Source: an uncultured Bacteroidales bacterium (GTDB taxonomy: Bacteria > Bacteroidota > Bacteroidia > Bacteroidales > Bacteroidaceae). Taken from it: a stretch of 40,977 nucleotides of DNA. The stretch is from positions 1 to 40,977 of the forward strand of contig CALKIW010000014.1 in NCBI GenBank assembly GCA_937995875.1, given 5' to 3'. Shown piece after piece: positions 1 through 6,704 of this stretch (the stretch's first letter is position 1; every line of letters begins with the position of its first letter). The position numbers and the translations under genes were made by a program. Below the pieces are notes generated by a model, which worked only from the letters and a program-made list of their open reading frames with translations, was not told the origin of the DNA and made no database searches.

Positions 1-64
1 ATGATGGCGAGTAACAGAATTTTCTTCATTTTCGAATCGTTTTATGTATTGTATTCAATCGAAG

Positions 65-102
65 ACCCCTCCTTGTGGGCATGAAAACCCAAGAGGAGGG
101 GT
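65..102 (-). terminator. Probable terminator of the FKBP operon
   Basis: An inverted repeat pairs ACCCCTCCTTGTGGG (65-79) with CCCAAGAGGAGGGGT (88-102) around an 8-nt loop, with one bulge in each arm. It lies just past the stop codon of the lipoprotein FKBP gene on the minus strand. The run of T after the stem is poor, so it may be a processing or stability hairpin rather than a strong terminator. Bases 1-64 hold no feature I can support. Confidence 0.6.
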
Positions 103-125
103 GTTGTATGATATTGAGGCAGTTG

Positions 126-1013
126 TTACTTGCCTACTTTTAAAAGTTCAATCTTGAAGATAAGCGTAGAGAAAGGCTTGATGTCGCCTGCCTGACGTGC
201 CTTGTAAGCCAATTCCTGTGGGATGTAAACTTCCCATACGGAGCCTTCGGGCATGTGTGTCAGTGCCTCTGTCCAACCGGGGATAAACTGGTTGGGCTGT
301 ATGGTAACGGCTTTCTTATCTTCCTTGTATGTGCTTTCAAACACATTGCCGTCAATGGTGCGGCCTTCATAGTTCACCGTAACGGTGGTGGTATCGGTAG
401 GAATGGCTCCCTTGCCTTCCTTGATAACCTTATACTGCAAACCTGATTTCAGGGTCACAACACCCGGTTTCTTCTTGTTCTCTGCAAGGAATTTCTCGCC
501 GGCAGCCTTGTTGGGCGCAAATTCTTTCAGCAAGGTTTGGCTCTTGATTTCCTCCATCTTGCTCTGTGCAATCTGGTTGGCGGCCTCCGGAGTGAAGAGT
601 CCCTTCTTGCCCGTAGCACCGGTAATGAAGCCCGACAAAAGATTTTTCAGAGAAATGGTCTTCGTTGAATCATTGCCGTAAACTTCCTGATTGATACCCT
701 TTACAAGCTGGGTAGAGAGCTGCTGACCGATTTGAAGCCCCATGATGTAGGCGGCTTTCTTCTTGTCGTCGCCGGCATTGACACCTTCGTTGATGCCTTT
801 CACGAGCTCGTCGATATAGGTGGTGTCGATCACCTGACCATGCTCGATGGCCTGACGGAAATACTGCGACTGGGCCAATCCAATGGCATAGCTCATAGAG
901 TCTACATCCGATTTCAAGTCAGCCTTAGGGGTTGACGAGTTGCCACAGGCACTGAATGTTGCTGCAGCGATGGCCGTAGCAGCCAAAACTTTTAAACTTT
1001 TCATTTGTTTCAT
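126..1013 (-). CDS. FKBP-type peptidyl-prolyl isomerase, lipoprotein (FkpA/Mip-like)
   Basis: The 295-residue protein should catalyse cis-trans isomerisation of peptidyl-proline bonds in envelope proteins. The N-terminus is a lipoprotein signal: basic residues, an Ala-rich core and a lipobox FSAC with the acylated Cys at 23. Residues about 34-185 resemble the helical FKBP N-terminal dimerisation domain (DVDSMSYAIG). Residues about 190-295 are the FKBP domain (VNYEGRTIDG, FIPGWTEAL, LIFKIELL). Compared with its neighbour the active site is altered: the usual FDSS is FEST, and the LAYGERG stretch is LAYKARQ. It starts 20 bp after the upstream FKBP gene and is probably its operon partner. The family is certain; full catalytic activity is not. 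Confidence 0.93.
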   Translation of the reverse strand: MKQMKSLKVLAATAIAAATFSACGNSSTPKADLKSDVDSMSYAIGLAQSQYFRQAIEHGQVIDTTYIDELVKGINEGVNAGDDKKKAAYIMGLQIGQQLSTQLVKGINQEVYGNDSTKTISLKNLLSGFITGATGKKGLFTPEAANQIAQSKMEEIKSQTLLKEFAPNKAAGEKFLAENKKKPGVVTLKSGLQYKVIKEGKGAIPTDTTTVTVNYEGRTIDGNVFESTYKEDKKAVTIQPNQFIPGWTEALTHMPEGSVWEVYIPQELAYKARQAGDIKPFSTLIFKIELLKVGK

Positions 1014-1033
1014 TTGGAATTATTTGTTTCTGT

Positions 1034-1615
1034 TTATTTCACTTTAATCAGCTCCACATCGAAAACGAGTGTTGCATACGGAGGAATGGACTGGCCTGCA
1101 CCACGCTCGCCATAGCCCAGTGTGTAGGGAATGTAGAAGCGATACTTGGCTCCTTCCTGCATCAGCTGCAGTCCTTCGGTCCATCCGGCAATCACTTGGT
1201 TGAGCCCGAAAGTTGCGGTTTCGCCGCGCTGGTAGCTGCTGTCGAATATCTTTCCGTCGATGAGCTTGCCTTCGTAGTGACATTCCACTTCGTCGGTGGC
1301 TGTCGGCTTCTTGCCGTTACCCTCTTTCAACACCTCGTATTGCAGTCCTGAAGGCAGGGTCACTACGCCCTCTTTCTTGCCGTTTTCTGCCAAGAAGGTC
1401 TCGCCTCCGGCTTTCATTTCCTTAGCCTGTGCTTCGGCTTTCTCCTGAAAGAAGGTCTGAACGGCAACCTGCGCGTCGGCGTCTGTCAGTTCTGCCTTGC
1501 CGGCAAACACGTCCTTAACGGCCTGCGCAAAGTCGTCGATATTTAATTCTGTTGCATTCATTTGCTGGAGCTGGTGTCCGATGCTCATGCCCAATGCGTA
1601 ACTCACTTTATCCAT
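1034..1615 (-). CDS. FKBP-type peptidyl-prolyl isomerase (FklB-like)
   Basis: The 193-residue protein has the FkpA/FklB layout: a helical N-terminal domain (MDKVSYALGMSIGHQ, about 1-85) and a C-terminal FKBP domain (about 90-193). The key FKBP residues are canonical: CHYEGKLIDGKIFDSSYQRG, VIAGWTEGLQLM, YIPYTLGYGERG and IPPYATLVFDVELI. There is no signal peptide, so it is likely cytoplasmic, or at least not exported by the Sec route. It is the first gene of a two-gene minus-strand operon with the lipoprotein paralogue, so the pair probably arose by duplication with one copy sent to the envelope. It is divergent from the sirtuin gene. Confidence 0.95.
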   Translation of the reverse strand: MDKVSYALGMSIGHQLQQMNATELNIDDFAQAVKDVFAGKAELTDADAQVAVQTFFQEKAEAQAKEMKAGGETFLAENGKKEGVVTLPSGLQYEVLKEGNGKKPTATDEVECHYEGKLIDGKIFDSSYQRGETATFGLNQVIAGWTEGLQLMQEGAKYRFYIPYTLGYGERGAGQSIPPYATLVFDVELIKVK

Positions 1616-1645
1616 TTCGTGTATTTGTATTTAATAAATAATGTG

Positions 1646-1653
1646 CAAAGATA
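1646..1653 (-). promoter_or_regulatory. -7 element of the FKBP operon promoter
   Basis: Read on the minus strand the sequence is TATCTTTG, an exact match to the Bacteroidota -7 form TAnnTTTG, about 30 bp upstream of the FKBP start at 1615. No clear TTTG -33 box was found at the expected distance. Confidence 0.6.
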
Positions 1654-1696
1654 CTATTTTTAATCGTTTATGCTGGCATTATTGCCGAAAATATAT

Positions 1697-1704
1697 TATT
1701 TTTG
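1697..1704 (+). promoter_or_regulatory. -7 element of the sirtuin promoter
   Basis: TATTTTTG matches TAnnTTTG and lies about 32 bp upstream of the chosen sirtuin start at 1736. The -33 region is weak. This position also argues against the longer reading frame starting at 1670, which would begin upstream of the promoter. A ribosome-binding sequence GGAGG lies at 1724-1728. Confidence 0.55.
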
Positions 1705-1735
1705 TACAATAATAACAATCAATGGAGGAAAAATA

Positions 1736-2437
1736 ATGTCTAAGAAAGTGGTGTTTCTTACGGGTGCCGGAATGTCGGTAGAAAGTGGTTTTAAGACTTT
1801 TCGCGGCAGTGATGGGCTGTGGGAAAACTATTCTGTGGAGCAGGTGGCGTCTCATGAGGGTTGGTTGGCCGACCCCACACTGGTCACCAATTTCTACAAC
1901 ATGCTGCGCCGAAAACTATGGAACGCACAGCCCAACGAAGGGCATAGGCTCATTGCGGAGATGGAGCGCGATTACGATGTTTCGGTGCTGACACAGAACG
2001 TTGACGACCTGCACGAGCGCGCCGGCTCGTCAAAGGTGATTCATCTGCATGGCGAACTGAGCAAGGTCTGCTCTTCTGACGACCCCTACAACGAGCGGTA
2101 TGTTCGTCAGTTGTCGCCCGAACACAGTGATGTGGAGCCGGGAACGAAGGCCGGCGACGGCTCTCTGCTCCGTCCCTTTATTGTGTTCTTTGGTGAAAGC
2201 GTGCCCATGTTGGAGCCTGCGGCCTACGAAGCGCGCAAGGCCGATGTGTTTGTGATTGTAGGCACTTCGCTCAATGTTTACCCCGCTGCGGGACTTGTGC
2301 GCTACGTTAAGCCGGGTTGCCCCATATATCTCATCGATCCCAACGCAGTGGCTATCGACTACATGCCCAATCTCACGCATATTCAGAAAGGCGCGTCGGA
2401 GGGTATGCGCGAACTTGTCGAACTGCTGAAAAAATAA
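1736..2437 (+). CDS. Sir2-family NAD-dependent protein deacylase (CobB-like)
   Basis: The 233-residue protein should remove acyl groups from protein lysines, using NAD+ and releasing nicotinamide. The NAD site is clear (LTGAGMSVESGFKTFRG), as are TQNVDDLHERAG, the catalytic HLHGEL and the later VGTSLNVYPAA. Two things differ from E. coli CobB. First, the Tyr-x-x-Arg acyl-pocket signature of succinyl/glutaryl deacylases reads Tyr54-Asn-Met-Leu57. Second, the zinc-ribbon region between HGEL and the later FFGE motif keeps only one Cys, so the four-Cys zinc site is absent. The start at 1736 was chosen over 1670 because it has GGAGG 7 bp upstream and follows the promoter. The gene is monocistronic; a repeat element follows it. 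Confidence 0.93.
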   Translation: MSKKVVFLTGAGMSVESGFKTFRGSDGLWENYSVEQVASHEGWLADPTLVTNFYNMLRRKLWNAQPNEGHRLIAEMERDYDVSVLTQNVDDLHERAGSSKVIHLHGELSKVCSSDDPYNERYVRQLSPEHSDVEPGTKAGDGSLLRPFIVFFGESVPMLEPAAYEARKADVFVIVGTSLNVYPAAGLVRYVKPGCPIYLIDPNAVAIDYMPNLTHIQKGASEGMRELVELLKK

Positions 2438-2471
2438 GTTTTCTCAACCTTGTTTGATGGGTTTGTCATGT

Positions 2472-2760
2472 TGTAATTTTCATGACATTACCCCTTTCAA
2501 AATTCGCGTATTCTGAAAAGATAAAATCTTTGTTCAGAATACGCGCAGGATTTGTGTTTTTATTAAATATCTGATAGTCAGCAGATTATGTTCCTAATAG
2601 GCTTTCTCGTCTCATTTTGCCCTCTTTTTCGCCTCCCGTTTACTATCTTTTCGCGTGGCGGACAGGGCTTAGTGCCATGACGAATGAGGTTTAACGGCAC
2701 TGCGACAAAGGCTTAACCGCAGTGCCGTTAAGCCTTCATCGCAAAATCAACATGATTTTT
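2472..2760 (-). repeat. Interspersed composite repeat, copy A (minus orientation)
   Basis: This copy has four contiguous 22-bp units at 2655-2676, 2677-2698, 2699-2720 and 2721-2742. The best minus-strand unit starts GCGGTTAAGCC and ends TCGCAGT. On the minus strand the units lead to a conserved end: a 13-bp perfect inverted repeat CGCGTATTCTGAA (2505-2517) / TTCAGAATACGCG (2533-2545), followed by a stretch matching copy B (AGAATACGCGAA, GGGGT, TGTCA, GAAAATTA in the same order). The remote edge near 2760 is uncertain. The element begins about 35 bp after the sirtuin stop. Confidence 0.75.
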
Positions 2761-3435
2761 CGACGCTGCCGATGCGTTTTTCTCCGCGTTTCGTCGCTAT
2801 CTTTGTTCCGGAACAGTAAAATGAAAGAGCGTGTTTATGGTGAAGTTTTCTTTACACTTTGCTTATTGACCGGGATTTTACTCTCGTTTTACGACTTTGA
2901 AGACTGTGGGATGGGGCAGCTATGACAGTGATTTTCTCTTATAACGAATGCTGTTTATTCGGTATTAAAGGTAGCAGATTTAGGCATAGTGCTACCATAA
3001 AATATATATGGTCTGAAAATGACTCTTTTTTATGGTGATATGCCCTTCCGATAGTCGTTTGTTTTAGTTTCGAGTGGGGCAAATTAACTCCAGTCTATGC
3101 TCCCCCACCCCGCCAAACTGCGACAAAAACATGAAATGTTTATCAAGCATGAATTTATTTTATGATTTTACTTGATATGATTTGTATTTATAGTTTATTA
3201 TAGTCATTATATATTATATAATACATGATAATTAAGAATTGTATTTTGGTAAATAAAACTTTACACTTTTTTGTCGCACTTCGTACTTTCGTATGCTTTT
3301 ACACCTTATTATATATTGAAAGATAAGGTTTAACGGAGCGCATTAATTGGGCTAACAATTTGGAGTGATTAAGTAATTCTGATGAATCGGAGTGGTCGGA
3401 CAGCTCTGACTGGTTAGGTTGGTCAGTTTAATCAG

Positions 3436-3552
3436 ACCAGTCCGACTTGTCTGACCGGTCTGACTTGTCCGACAAATTCGACCACTTTGGTCGGTCCACC
3501 CAATCCGATCGGTCTGACTTGTCCGATTGGTCCGACCAGTCCGACAAATCTC
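3436..3552 (+). repeat. Degenerate 9-bp tandem array (TCYGAYNNG)
   Basis: About twelve consecutive 9-bp units follow the pattern TCC/TGAC plus three variable bases (for example TCCGACTTG, TCTGACCGG, TCCGACCAG). Because the period is a multiple of three, the plus strand reads as (Ser-Asp-x)n and stays open. The frame uses a TTG start, lacks a ribosome-binding site and runs through the peptidase promoter, so I read it as a repeat rather than a gene. Weaker units extend left to about 3385. Confidence 0.7.
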
Positions 3553-3633
3553 CCTACCATCCCTTCTTCCCACCCTTCCAATCTCTTATCGTGAAAAACC
3601 TCTGTTCTTCTGCCGTTTACCCGATATTTTCCA

Positions 3634-3641
3634 TATCTTTG
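3634..3641 (+). promoter_or_regulatory. -7 element of the S9 peptidase promoter
   Basis: TATCTTTG is an exact TAnnTTTG match 21 bp before the ATG at 3662, giving a very short leader. No convincing -33 TTTG is seen at 19-21 bp. Confidence 0.55.
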
Positions 3642-3661
3642 TATCATAAAATGCCGAAACA

Positions 3662-5803
3662 ATGAAAAAAACTTTTATTCTTTCTCTCGCCATGTTGGCC
3701 GTGTTGCCGGCTATGGCTCAGAAACGCGCCTTTACGATAGAAGATGTCTATCGTGTGAAGTATGTCAGCTCGCCAACCGTCAGCCGTGACGGTGTGTTGG
3801 CTTATGGAGTAACCCGACAGAATCTCAGGGCACAGAAAACGTATAGCAATATTGTGGTGAAAGTTCCTGAGGCAGGCGCTATTGTGGGATGGTCGAAGGG
3901 CGAAACCAAGCAAATAACCACCGACGACAAAAGTTTTTCGCCCTTTTGGTCGCAGGATGGAAAGACCCTCTACCATCTTTCGAGTGCAGACGGCACAACG
4001 CAGGTGTACAGGTATGAGCACGGAAAATCGGTGAAAGTCACCGACTATGCCTTAGGCATACAGGGGCCGGTGCTCTCTCCCGATGGCAACCTCATTGCTT
4101 TTGCGGCCGAAGTTTTTCCGGAGATAGGCGGAGCAGATGGCAAGGCCAACAAGGAAGCTATGGCCAAGAAAGCGCGAAACCCCATTCAGGCTCATGTGGC
4201 CGACGAGCTGCTTTTCCGCCATTGGACAGACTATACGGATGGCAAATACTGGCACATCATAGTGTACGATATGACGAAAAAGACCTATACCGACGTTACA
4301 CCGGGCAAATTCCACAGTCCGACATTCTCGCCTGCCGGCCCATCCGGCTACGCCTTCTCTCCCGATTCGAAAGAGATATGCTACCTGAGCAATCACGACG
4401 AACATCCTGAGGCCTCGACCAACTGCGACCTTTGGATTGTGCCAGTGACGGGCGGCAAGGCTCGGAATATTACGGCTGAGAACAAGGCGTGGGACGGCAG
4501 TCCGCAATATTCGCCCGACGGCAGATACATTGCCTATCGCTTTCAGCGCACACCGAGCTACGAGAGCGACCGGTTTATCTTAGGTCTATACGATCGGAAG
4601 ACGGGAGAGAAAAGAGTCTTGACCGAGCAATTCGACAACTGGGTGGACGATTACAAATGGGCCGATGACTCCAAAAGCATTTACTTCTTGGGGCAGGAGC
4701 GTGGCTACGAACCGTTGTACCGAGTGTCGCTGCGCAACAACAAGATTACGAAGATGATTGGTAATCGCGCCCTATCGAGTTTCGATGTTGATGGACGGGG
4801 CAATTTTTATTACACCTATTCGACCACCGGGCGGCCGGGCGAACTCTATATGGCGTCGCCAACCCGTCCGAAGGCTTCCTCCAAGCTCACCAGCAGGAGC
4901 GGAATGGGGAGCGGATTGTTTGAGACGGTTATAACTCATCTGAACGATAGTTTGGTGGACGCGGTAGACTTTCGCCCCTCCGAACAGATGTGGGTCAAGG
5001 GTGCAGATGGCGACTCGGTGCACGTGTTTGTCGTTAAACCACACGGTTTTGATGCCTCCGGAAAATATCCGTTGGTTATCAATGTGCACGGCGGACCGCA
5101 AATGCAGTGGATGGACTCCTATCGTGCCGATTGGCAGGTATATCCCGGAGCGGGCTACGTGGTGGCTTATCCCAATCCGCACGGATCGACGGGGTATGGT
5201 CAGCAGTTCTGCCGCGACATCAGTGGGTCGTGGGGAGGTAAACCCTACGAAGATGTGATGGCTGTGACCGATGCGCTGGCACAGTTGGAATATGTAGACT
5301 CCACACGCATGGGCGCTATGGGATGGAGCTACGGCGGTTATTTCATGAACTGGCTACAGGGACAGACCGGTCGTTTCAAGTGTCTGGCTTCGATGATGGG
5401 ACTGTTCGATCTGGAGGCCATGTGGGGCACCACTGAGGAACTTTGGTTTCCCAATTTCGACCTTCAGGGGCAGCCATGGAACTCTCCGTTATACAAAAAA
5501 TGGAGCCCTTCGGAATATCTAAGAAACTTCTCCACCCCCACCCTCATTATCACTGGTGAGCGCGACTACCGCGTGTCGTACAACCAAAGTCTGCAATATT
5601 TCACGACGCTACAGACGTTGGGCATCCCCAGTCGGCTAATCATCTTCGACAATGACGGTCACTGGCCCAGCAGCCTGAAATCTATGCCGCTCTACTACAA
5701 CGCCCATTTAGAGTGGTTTGAGAAATATCTTGGTGGTGGCGGGGCCCCTTGGGACACAAAGAAAATGGTGATGGAGAGTCCATACGAAACCTCCGGTGAG
5801 TAA
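3662..5803 (+). CDS. Secreted S9-family peptidase (DPP5/acylaminoacyl-peptidase-like)
   Basis: The 713-residue serine exopeptidase likely acts in the periplasm on oligopeptides. It has a signal peptide (MKKTFILSLAMLAVLPAMAQ), a beta-propeller region of repeated WSQDGKTL / FSPDSKE / YSPDGRY / WADDSKS blades (about 25-440), and a C-terminal alpha/beta-hydrolase domain. The triad can be placed: Ser556 in GWSYGGYF, Asp635 in GERDYR and His667 in DGHWP. An HGGPQ oxyanion-type motif lies near 480. Periplasmic dipeptidyl peptidases of this family help asaccharolytic and oral Bacteroidales feed on peptides. The C-terminal tail after LEWFEKYL has a short Gly-rich extension. It stands alone. The exact specificity (DPP5 versus another S9C type) is inferred. 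Confidence 0.92.
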   Translation: MKKTFILSLAMLAVLPAMAQKRAFTIEDVYRVKYVSSPTVSRDGVLAYGVTRQNLRAQKTYSNIVVKVPEAGAIVGWSKGETKQITTDDKSFSPFWSQDGKTLYHLSSADGTTQVYRYEHGKSVKVTDYALGIQGPVLSPDGNLIAFAAEVFPEIGGADGKANKEAMAKKARNPIQAHVADELLFRHWTDYTDGKYWHIIVYDMTKKTYTDVTPGKFHSPTFSPAGPSGYAFSPDSKEICYLSNHDEHPEASTNCDLWIVPVTGGKARNITAENKAWDGSPQYSPDGRYIAYRFQRTPSYESDRFILGLYDRKTGEKRVLTEQFDNWVDDYKWADDSKSIYFLGQERGYEPLYRVSLRNNKITKMIGNRALSSFDVDGRGNFYYTYSTTGRPGELYMASPTRPKASSKLTSRSGMGSGLFETVITHLNDSLVDAVDFRPSEQMWVKGADGDSVHVFVVKPHGFDASGKYPLVINVHGGPQMQWMDSYRADWQVYPGAGYVVAYPNPHGSTGYGQQFCRDISGSWGGKPYEDVMAVTDALAQLEYVDSTRMGAMGWSYGGYFMNWLQGQTGRFKCLASMMGLFDLEAMWGTTEELWFPNFDLQGQPWNSPLYKKWSPSEYLRNFSTPTLIITGERDYRVSYNQSLQYFTTLQTLGIPSRLIIFDNDGHWPSSLKSMPLYYNAHLEWFEKYLGGGGAPWDTKKMVMESPYETSGE

Positions 5804-5928
5804 ATCTCATCAAAAGTTTCATGGCAGCTTGAAACCCCAATGGATAAAGCGTTTCGCGTACCGGCCGTTAGAAGTATAGAGTCAGCAAATGGCTAAATGA
5901 TTTCGACGGAAACAAAACCCGGTAATGA

Positions 5929-5960
5929 TTTGGCTGTTTTCTTATAAAATAGTATATTTG
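5929..5960 (+). promoter_or_regulatory. Promoter of the rpoN cluster
   Basis: TTTG (5929-5932), 20 bp, then TATATTTG (5953-5960) is a complete match to the Bacteroidota housekeeping promoter. Transcription should begin about 40 bp before the first gene of the cluster. Confidence 0.8.
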
Positions 5961-6008
5961 CAAATGCAATCCTACCATGCTGAAAGGGCATAAACAGGGA
6001 TGTTAACA

Positions 6009-6680
6009 ATGAAGCGAAACGTTATGGCTAAACATCCGTTATGGCATGATGACTACTGGTTGCTCCTCATGCAACTTTACCTGAAACGGCCGCAGGGCGT
6101 GAAACCTCTGTACAGCAGAGCGCTCGTGAAACTTGCCTTAGAACTGCACATTGAGCCTAATTATCTCTATCAGCAGTTGTACAGGCTCGAACAAAAGGCC
6201 ACGCCTTGGCTGCAACAGCTGTGGGACACCTATGGTGAGAAGCCGAGAAAGCTGTCGCGCAAGGCAAAGATGGTGCGCCGGATGGAAGGTTTCGGAAACC
6301 ACAAAGGGTTTTATGAAGGGGTAGAGGTGAACGAGTCGTGGGAGAAAGACTTCAGGCCTTTCGACGAAAGCAAGGGCGAGGCCTCGCTCTCCGGCGTGAA
6401 GCTTATCATGATACTTGAACTCTATTTCAGGCTGATTCCCGACACGATGGTGCCCAATACGCCGGAGGTGAAAGCGTTGGGCAAGCTCATTCGCTCCACA
6501 CCTGAGGAGATTTGCGAGGTGATGGAGGTTTTTTGTTTTTGCGATCCGCTGCTCACTCAGGGCGACATCATGATACATCCACTGCTCACCCCGTGTATGC
6601 AGATATGGAAACGGTTTGGCACAGAGACGCCGGAAACGCTCTCGGCACTTGCCGCACAACTCAAGGAATATTGGAAATAA
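6009..6680 (+). CDS. Conserved hypothetical protein upstream of rpoN
   Basis: The 223-residue soluble protein has no signal peptide and no membrane segment. I do not recognise a named domain. It begins MKRNVMAKHPLWHDDYWLLL and is mainly predicted-helical by eye, with Leu/Trp/Tyr-rich heptads, a basic patch (KPRKLSRKAKMVRRM, about 85-100) and a C-terminal helix. The start at 6009 was preferred over 6000 because an AGGG sits 9 bp upstream of it. It lies directly downstream of a strong promoter and 24 bp before rpoN, so the two are co-transcribed. A role connected to sigma-54 is possible from position only. Confidence that it is a gene is high; its function is unknown. Confidence 0.85.
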   Translation: MKRNVMAKHPLWHDDYWLLLMQLYLKRPQGVKPLYSRALVKLALELHIEPNYLYQQLYRLEQKATPWLQQLWDTYGEKPRKLSRKAKMVRRMEGFGNHKGFYEGVEVNESWEKDFRPFDESKGEASLSGVKLIMILELYFRLIPDTMVPNTPEVKALGKLIRSTPEEICEVMEVFCFCDPLLTQGDIMIHPLLTPCMQIWKRFGTETPETLSALAAQLKEYWK

Positions 6681-6704
6681 GGAGCCGGTGAAGGCTTGGC
6701 ACGT

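Larger units (their letters stand above)
2438..3661. other. 1.2-kb region without a supportable gene
   Basis: Repeat copy A occupies about 2472-2760. From 2760 to 3110 I see no conserved reading frame. From 3120 to 3330 the sequence is very AT-rich, with short dyads such as the TTATATATTATATAA-type stretch near 3215. From about 3436 to 3552 there is a 9-bp-period array. The promoter of the S9 peptidase lies near 3634. Short open frames here start at rare codons, cross the repeats, or have biased simple composition. Confidence 0.6.

Noticed and set aside
1..64. Short plus-strand frame at the left edge
   Set aside because: 27 codons without family features, ending in the FKBP terminator.
2722..2925. 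67-codon plus-strand frame
   Set aside because: It begins inside a 22-bp repeat unit and shows no family features.
3447..3665. Ser-Asp repeat protein gene
   Set aside because: TTG start, no ribosome-binding site, simple repeat composition, and it reads through the promoter and start of the peptidase gene.
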